From NCBI GenBank assembly GCA_000349905.1, contig KB722771.1, forward strand, positions 124,286 through 188,285: a stretch of 64,000 bases of DNA, written 5' to 3'. The notes below the pieces were generated by a model. That model was given only the letters and a program-made list of their open reading frames with translations, was not told where the DNA came from and made no database searches. How positions within the stretch are numbered: the stretch's first letter is position 1; every line of letters begins with the position of its first letter. The position numbers and the translations under genes were made by a program. Below are positions 57,932 to 64,000 of this stretch, piece by piece. The DNA is from Volvariella volvacea V23. Its lineage: Eukaryota; Basidiomycota; Agaricomycetes; Agaricales; Pluteaceae.

Positions 57932-58997
57932 CGCGGAGAGGACAAGGATGGAAGAAGTGAAGAATCCGAGTCGAGAAATGCCCTGCGATGAAAATCTATG
58001 GGGCAAAGGCCTACCTATTTATGCCACCGCTGGAAAACATTGCAATCGGTGCTTTCTGAGGCCGGGCATGGGTCGCACGAACCTGCTTGTTCAGACAAGA
58101 GGAATATTACGACTGTAACTGGGCATGCCGGAATGTAAGAAAAAAGCATCCCCTATGTTGCCTTGATGTGACCTCCATTGCGCCGGCACTCTCAAATTGG
58201 AGAAAGGGGCTCGTGTTGCAGAAAAACAGCCCTTCGAGGGCTGAAGTAGCTGACGTGCGCCAAGGCAGCTGACGACTCAGATGAGATGGCGGGCACGCAT
58301 GCTGAACTCGTTACTTCTTGGTTCAGAACGGCTACGCCGGTGCTCGGTCACAAGCCAATGCCGTAACGGGCTCCATTGTAAATTCAACCTGACATATATA
58401 GGGCTTGTAGCATCGTGAAAGACTGCACGCACGGAATTTGTCCCCGGTACCCACGTCAAAGTCTAGCTTTACGCGAGCCCCCTGGGCGTTCTGATAGATT
58501 AAGCCTTGATAGATTAAGCCTTGGCTCCCAGCGCCCACTCTACAGCATGTCTTATTGGGAGTGACCCCGAGGAGAAAAGTCTTTAAACCCTTCCAAGTAC
58601 GGCGGCCGCTAGAATCAGTCTCCATAACGGCTTTTGCACGCCGAGCTTTTCGAAACAAACACAGATAAACAGAATCCCTTTATTCCGTTCCCGATGCGAT
58701 GCTGTCGTAAAAAAACTTCAACTTGAGTGCCCTAACTAAGGTGTCCACGACAAGTTTATCGAGGGCGTTCAAAAACAAAACAGCTGGACGTCTTCCAAGC
58801 TAGTACTTGAGCAAGAGCAAGAAAACTCAAGGGCTCACCTATACTCCGTTTGAATGTTGATTCGAGTCGTAGACATTTTATGACGTGGGAGTATATCACC
58901 ACATAGGATAAAGGAACAGCATTAGACTCGTAGAAGTAATTATGGGCCGGCACCTCGAGGGTCCTCTAAGGTACGTCCAGGCACCATTACAATTGTT
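57932..58997. other. Intergenic stretch upstream of the amine oxidase
   Basis: No gene with support. It includes the amine-oxidase promoter (CATAAATAGG at about 58015-58024) and a tandem 15-bp duplication at 58492-58521. Confidence 0.45.
58492..58521 (+). repeat. Perfect tandem 15-bp duplication
   Basis: TGATAGATTAAGCCT occurs twice in direct succession. Confidence 0.8.
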
Positions 58998-59951
58998 CTA
59001 AAAGCCGTTAAGCACTTTGGAGGCTGATACCCTACACTGATCTTCGACGACGTTTACCAGGGACACTTGAACATTTATCCACGTCAGCCATCGATACAAA
59101 ATACAAGATGAGAAGACACCACGTACAACATACTGCTTGAAAGCCTCAAAACACCGGAACACGACCTCCCTGTTCTCAAGCGGATACATGCCGCACTCTG
59201 CATATGCGTCCGGATCCGGAACAGGTGGAACGCATTCAAGTACGGTGGTAGGATGGGATGGACGCGTTCCTTGGCTAACGCACTGAACGAGGTCATCACT
59301 AACGGGGATGCGATAAAACGTAGCTGTAGCCCGGCTTATGATTATACCAGGTATAACCGTAAAGGGTACAGGAGGCAATCCCGCATCATGCCGCACGCGC
59401 TTGTTCTTGGTGAATGCTGCAATAGCCTGTGCAGCGAGTTGTGCCACAGGATCAGGGCTTTCTTTTTCTTCGAGCTTGAGCTGTGCGTTAGCATGCGAAA
59501 AAGGTAATATATTAAAGAAACAACTCACGTCCTCTACCTGCAGGACGAGGATATGCTGAAACGAGTAAGACTCGACGCAGACGCTAATTTTTGCCTCGAC
59601 ATCTATTCCACACATCCTAAACGGCAAGTGTTCATACTGATGCACCGTGCGGCCGGGTTTCTCGTATCCAATGTACCGCAGGAGAAACGCCGCAAAGTCG
59701 GTGACCTCACTACGCCCTCCACTCAATGCACCACTCATATACTCGAAAAAGTGCATCTCGTCAGCGGTGCAACCATCCGGAGGCTTCGCGAGATGTTTGA
59801 GGATAGCATCCGACACGGGCGGTTCAGGGAGTTCGGGAACGCCGAAGAAAGTGAGGGCGTCGACGGTTTGGACCTGGATGTTAAAATAGTCAAGTTCGCT
59901 CTGGGACCATGCGCATCCGGGTTTTGCAGAACAAGGGGAAGGGCGCGTCAT
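58998..59951 (-). CDS. Hypothetical basidiomycete protein, two or three exons
   Basis: Exon 59529-59951 starts MTRPSPCSAKPGCAWSQSEL and contains DFAAFLLRYIGYEKPGRTVH and MCGIDVEAKISVCVES, ending LVLQVED. It joins exon 2 from 59480 after a GTGAGTTG...GCTAACGCACAG intron in phase 0. Exon 2 has LAAQAIAAFTKNKRVRHDAG, PGIIISRATATFYRIPVSDD and MYPLENREVVFRCFEAFKQY. This order of motifs is a common basidiomycete-only architecture; members usually carry a (Q)EDK-like strand that has suggested a nuclease-type fold, but here only QVED is present. The 3' splice (near 59105-59140) is uncertain, so the last 30 residues are unreliable. No transmembrane or signal segment. Confidence 0.65.
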   Translation of the reverse strand: MTRPSPCSAKPGCAWSQSELDYFNIQVQTVDALTFFGVPELPEPPVSDAILKHLAKPPDGCTADEMHFFEYMSGALSGGRSEVTDFAAFLLRYIGYEKPGRTVHQYEHLPFRMCGIDVEAKISVCVESYSFQHILVLQVEDVSCFFNILPFSHANAQLKLEEKESPDPVAQLAAQAIAAFTKNKRVRHDAGLPPVPFTVIPGIIISRATATFYRIPVSDDLVQCVSQGTRPSHPTTVLECVPPVPDPDAYAECGMYPLENREVVFRCFEAFKQYVVRGVFSSCILYRWLTWINVQVSLVNVVEDQCRVSASKVLNGF

Positions 59952-60385
59952 GGAGAGGAGCGATAGCAGGGTTGATAGATCAGTCAGGTATAGCATGGTG
60001 GAACGCTCAATGGTGGAGCACTATGCAGGGAGAGACATGCAGCAGTAATTGTGGCAAAGCGACATCATGTGACTGCGTCATTAATGCGTCGCGACAGTGA
60101 CGTGAACGGACTACCAGATACGGGGAGGGAGAACCGGAGCGTTACAGGGCATAGATGTGGGCATAAAGGCTGGACCACCTCAACGTTCCGATGCGATCCA
60201 TCTAGTCATCGCTGCTCGATAGACCTCCGCGGAGAGCCGGTGAAGAACGTCCAAGTGCGAAAATCAGATTCGCCGAGACAAGAAGCATTTGCACACCGGA
60301 ATAGGGCGCAAGGCGTATCCACACTGCAACAGGCGGCGAAGAAGTGGGCTGGACATGAGGGACGCTTCGTCGGAGTAATGCTCAA
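59952..60385. other. Intergenic stretch
   Basis: About 430 bp without a supported gene between two minus-strand genes; an overlapping plus-strand frame (60051-60584) is a shadow of APC11 and its flank. Confidence 0.5.
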
Positions 60386-60866
60386 TTATGGTTCGGACGA
60401 GGGTTCTTCGACAGCTGGTATTGCTGGTGCGCTTCCTATCCTTCTCTCAGCCGTTTCTAGTTCATTAAGAATATCAGTACAAGAAGGGAGGATAATGCAA
60501 GCGAGAACTATAGGAAAGCAGGAGGGCAGTGACTTACGCCATGTTCTCCTGTCCATCGGGCACTGCTGCTTCGCCGACGTTTGAAGCCACTTGAGCAAGC
60601 AATGCATATGAAAAACGTGCGTGCATTCTCCCCAGACTACAACCGCATTCAGCATCATTCGACCAAGTAGAGACGACCACGGGTCACTTACTCAATGGAC
60701 AGTCATCTCCAGGGACCTTGCACGTCGGACAACACGCTTCGTACGGGACGCGACAGATACCGCACACGTTGCCCTCATCGTCGTCGTCTTCATCAACCTC
60801 TTGGCCGTCCCCAATGTCCCATCGCCATTGGGCGACCGCGTTCCACCGCTTGACGGTGACCTTCAT
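60386..60866 (-). CDS. APC11: Anaphase-promoting complex subunit APC11 (RING-H2)
   Basis: Exons 60692-60866, 60538-60636 and 60386-60456 splice to 114 residues. It starts MKVTVKRWNAVAQWRWDI, followed by VCGICRVPYEACCPTCKVPG, DDCPLIWGECTHVFHMHCLL and KWLQTSAKQQCPMDRRTW, the complete RING-H2 zinc-ligand series of APC11. This catalytic RING subunit of the APC/C recruits the E2 for ubiquitination of cyclin B and securin in the nucleus. An acidic insertion (DDDDEGN) and a tail TAERRIGSAPAIPAV then EEPSSEP extend it beyond the usual ~85 residues. It looks intact and is divergently arranged with the siderophore transporter. Confidence 0.95.
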
Positions 60867-60991
60867 GTGATTCGTTGGTCCGAGTAGAGCAGCGCGTATG
60901 TGGTACGAGGCACGACACTGGTGCGGTTGGTGGTGGATTGAGATTGCGATGCTGTTTGTGGTTGTGTACGCGTTCTGGGCCGACTCAGGGG

Positions 60992-61000
60992 TTATCTGAT
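60992..61000 (-). promoter_or_regulatory. ATCWGATAA iron-GATA type site, distal
   Basis: TTATCTGAT on the plus strand, i.e. ATCAGATAA on the minus strand. Another GATAAG lies directly next to it. It is 126 bp upstream of APC11 and 1.1 kb upstream of the transporter, so its role is less clear than that of the proximal pair. Confidence 0.4.
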
Positions 61001-61850
61001 ATGATAAGATTCCGAGGTACTGGGTCTGGTCATCAATTGGAAATGTGTTGAAAGATTGTGGCGCAAGCTTGGAAAAGACCGGGAGATGCGCTTATGGGCT
61101 TGAGTCGTGGACCAATGCAGAAGCTGGGCGAGCTAGTACAACCTTGGACACGGAGTAGGCATCCCCTCAACCAGCCTTCGGATCCAGGATGTGCAGGCCA
61201 AATGCTGAGCGGGAATGAGCATTGAGCGAACAGCGACTGGAGCGCTCGCACACTTGAAGCGGGAGAGAACGGAATCACAACCAAGCCCGGCCAATCAATA
61301 ATTGGCGTCGATGCCCGGATGAATCACAAGCCGTCCACGCTTCTATGCTCCGAAATCTTGCCATGATGCCCCAAAAATCTAGCCTGGTAAGCGTTTCGTG
61401 CGCTGAAAATTGCCTGCAGGACACTGTACCGATTGACTGGTTATGTCCGAATCGCTTTAGCTCGAATGCACGCGAGAACCTCATTTTCAACAAGCCATTT
61501 ATTCGCCAAGCGGCGAGGGCGATCAAACGCCGAATGATCGCAAATCGAAGTGGGCGATGACAGAAATTTAGCACTGTGAGTTCTCCATGAGAAAGCACAC
61601 GACAGATAGCCCAATTGTGTTGCTAGCCCATCACGTAGACGATCATACAACCTGACAGCGGTGACGGTGTCATGCAGCAGCTCCATGCGCGCCACATTCG
61701 CCCAGCATAGGATAGTGCTGGCCAGAAACACCGAAGGTGATCATGCCAGCGTGCCGAGCCTGCACTCCCGAAGTCAGAAGACTCGAACGAAGCGAAAAAT
61801 AACAAGCGAGCGTCCAGACACGCCAAAGATTGATAAGACATATTAGTCTA

Positions 61851-61859
61851 ATCAGATAA
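61851..61859 (+). promoter_or_regulatory. ATCWGATAA iron-GATA type site 1
   Basis: ATCAGATAA, a perfect match to the ATCWGATAA consensus bound by the fungal iron-responsive GATA repressors (Urbs1 of Ustilago, SreA of Aspergillus). It is 237 bp upstream of the transporter ATG. An additional TTGATAAG lies at about 61830. Confidence 0.6.
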
Positions 61860-61884
61860 ACAGAAAATTGCGTGACCCCAAATT

Positions 61885-61893
61885 ATCTGATAA
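61885..61893 (+). promoter_or_regulatory. ATCWGATAA iron-GATA type site 2
   Basis: ATCTGATAA, a second perfect consensus match, 34 bp after the first, in the same orientation; the sequence is extended on the other strand because TTATCTGATAA is near-palindromic. Confidence 0.6.
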
Positions 61894-62095
61894 CGGCCCT
61901 GTGCCTGATCAGATGAGATGGCCCACACGCGGTTATGCAGCCTCAGCCACACATGGGTCCCAAGTCCATACTTAAGAATCCCACTCTTCTCAGCGTACCA
62001 GATGCGAGTGCGCGCCATCCTCCCCATTTTCTCCTTCCTCTTCCCCTTCCTACTCTACCCTCCCCCGACCTTATTCCCCGCCGCCATTCGACGCT

Positions 62096-64000
62096 ATGTC
62101 GCTTAAAAATGAAGAGGAGGCCCAGTGGCAGGCCGCCAAAGACCCCGAAAATGGCCGCCATGCGAGCACGAGCTCTGCCGTTGGTGATGAGGAGTCTGCC
62201 CACCTCGGCGTCATAACCGTCGAAGCGGCCCACAAAGTGTTCGGAAAATACTCCAAGTGGGCGCTATTCATAAGGTGAGTTCGCATTTGCAGCTGTTGGG
62301 AATAGGATTACCGATAAGCTCGCCTTATCATACAGTCTAGGGTTGGCTGCATATATCTACTCTCTGGATGGAACAACGACATACAACTATTTGGCCTTTG
62401 CTGTGTCGTTCTTCGGGGCACATAGCTTCATCGGCCCAGTTCAGACTGCTCAATCTATCATTGGTAAGTCATGCTTGTTGGTATTTCTACTAGTTCGACG
62501 AGCTTATCTTTGCGTAGTTGCTGTCGGAAAACCTGTAATTGCCAAGATTGCAGATGTCGGCTCCCGAGGAACGGCTTATGTTATGGTTTGTGAGTCTGCT
62601 TGATATGGTGTTCCAATACGATCCATACCTAACTCCGTCATGTAGTGATCTTCTACGTCGTCGGTAAGCAAAGAACCTTCGTTGGAACTCCAAACCCAGC
62701 CAACATTTTAACAGGATACATCGTTATTGCTTCCGCGCAAAACCACCAGACAGTGGGCGGTGGTATTATCATTTACGCCGTGTACGTCTCTCATCCAGTC
62801 TTTCGACAGGTTGTCGACTAACACGTCCCTTCTCAGCGGCTACACGTAAGTCCCTCTCATACCCCTCTCAGTCAACCACTCACTTTGAACAGTGGACTCC
62901 AACTGCTAACTCAAGTCATCATTGCCGACATCACCACCCTCAAATGGCGTGGTCTCGTTTCAGGCCTGATGTCGCTCCCGTTCGTCATCAACGCCTTTGT
63001 CGGGTCCAACATCTCCACTTGGTTCCTTACACACTCCACCTGGAGATGGGGATGTACGTTCCACTAGTCCACCCATTCCCTCATGCAAACCCATACCCAA
63101 AACCAATTTTACAGACGGCATGTTTGCAATCCTCGTCCCCGCCGCCCTCTCCCCCCTCATCCTCACCTTGCTCTGGGCCGAGCGCAAGGCAAAGAGGCTG
63201 GGCATCGTCGACGCATCGTTGCGCTCGCCTCGCAGGGACGACGAGGCAAAGACGGGCGGAACCGCCGTTCAAAAGACTTGGAAGATCGCAGAGAAACTCG
63301 ACGTCATCGGTCTCGTTCTCCTCGGAACATCCGTCGCGTTGATCCTTCTCCCTCTGACCTTGGCCAACAATGCAAGTAACCGATGGAGGAACCGTAAGTC
63401 GCGCGTGTCGTTGCTTTGGTTGAAGAGCTTTGACGAACTGGTTCAACAGCCTCGATGATCGCCATGCTCGTGGTCGGCCTCGTCCTCCTCCCCGTATTCG
63501 TCATTTGGGACTTCAAGTTCGCGAAGTACCCTGTCGTGGCTAAGCGGTTCGTTACCAACCGTAGCGTCGTCATCGCAGCCATGATCGGATTCTTTGATTT
63601 TGTGAGTTGGCAATCCCCAGATCTTCGCCGCCTGGCTTACCTTTGCATAGATGTCATTCTACCTCACCTTTACGTATCTGTTCTCTTTCGTCCTCGTCGT
63701 CAAACCCTGGTGAGTTGCGCTCCGTGTGTCGTTGTGCCCATCTTTACTGATTCTACGCTAGGACATTGTTGAATGCGACGTACTTCTCGCAAGCTCAAAC
63801 TGTCTCTTTGACCGTTTTCGGTATCACTGGTGGTGTCATCATGCGATTCACGCACCGATTCAAGGTGACGATCCTCCACATCCTCTTTCTCTCATCTTAT
63901 GCGCTATTATAGTACCTCCTCGTAGTCGGTCTCGCAATCCGTATCCTGTACGTTCACAACCTCATTCCCAGTCCGTGCACCTAACATTGGTCCCTCAATC
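62096..64000 (+). CDS. Siderophore-iron transporter, major facilitator superfamily (ARN/SIT type), 3' end beyond the window
   Basis: The start MSLKNEEEAQWQAAKDPENG is a cytosolic acidic tail. Then come GKYSKWALFIS, LGLAAYIYSLDGTTTYNYLA, FAVSFFGAHSFIGPVQTAQS, VGKPVIAKIADVGSRGTAYV, FYVVGYIVIASAQNHQTVGG, LQLLTQVIIADITTLKWRGL and VSGLMSLPFVINAFVGSNIS. These are the DGTTTYNY, GKPxxAKxAD and DxTxLxxRGL motifs of fungal siderophore permeases (MirB/Arn-like). A long cytosolic loop after FAILVPAALSPLILTLLWAE carries a basic stretch, and further segments follow (IEKLDVIGLVLLGTSVALIL). Many tiny introns (50-70 nt) split the gene. The protein would import ferric siderophores across the plasma membrane. 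Only about the first 60-70% is in the window. Confidence 0.9.

Larger units (their letters stand above)
60867..62095. promoter_or_regulatory. Divergent promoter region between APC11 and the siderophore transporter
   Basis: About 1.2 kb without a convincing gene; overlapping frames at 61.3-61.8 kb are unsupported. It contains three ATCWGATAA-type GATA sites listed separately, two of them about 200-250 bp before the transporter start. Confidence 0.6.

Overview
This window is nuclear DNA from a filamentous basidiomycete, most likely an Agaricomycete. The evidence is dense short introns (about 43-60 nt, GT..AG, often with CTAAC/CTGAT-like branch sites), fungal families (ACH1-type CoA-transferase, microsomal P450, secreted flavin amine oxidase, ARN-type siderophore transporter, APC11), NACHT-type STAND NTPases, and lineage-restricted hypothetical families. 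Two runs of 100 N (19034-19133 and 50261-50360) are scaffold gaps.

Layout. 1-4230: AT-rich, degenerate DNA with a NACHT fragment and broken copies of an unrecognised dispersed gene family; related copies lie at 33.3-34.1 kb and 48.8-49.7 kb. 4.7-8.6 kb: an acetyl-CoA hydrolase/CoA-transferase gene (-) and a hypothetical gene (+). 8.6-14.5 kb: gene-poor, with three copies of a TATA-containing repeat and the first copy of a small Cys-rich protein family. 14.6-23.1 kb: four DUF4238 paralogs (+,+,+,-). 23.4-28.8 kb: a mitochondrial-type hotdog thioesterase and a low-complexity protein with GRGG repeats. 30.1-32.8 kb: a broken Ser/Thr-rich gene and a NACHT NTPase. 34.1-38.4 kb: four more copies of the small Cys-rich protein, each with its own promoter, two of them head to head in a large inverted repeat. 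38.8-45.7 kb: hypothetical genes around a GC-rich cytochrome P450. 45.9-49.7 kb: local duplications, a 5'-truncated LINE with a perfect target-site duplication, and a pseudogene. 51.0-55.2 kb: two tandem paralogs with the same intron plan. 55.9-57.9 kb: a secreted amine oxidase. 59-60 kb: a hypothetical gene. 60.4-60.9 kb: APC11. 62.1-64 kb: the 5' part of a siderophore-iron MFS transporter with iron-GATA sites upstream.

The housekeeping genes (ACH1, thioesterase, APC11) are separate islands in accessory DNA; no biosynthetic cluster or operon-like logic is evident. The most interesting accessory material is (a) the five-copy small Cys-rich protein cassette that carries its own promoter, (b) the DUF4238 cluster, (c) two perfect ATCWGATAA sites upstream of the siderophore transporter, and (d) the LINE inserted into one unit of a tandem duplication. 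Multi-exon coordinates were worked out by hand from splice signals and reading-frame continuity, and no database search was possible.
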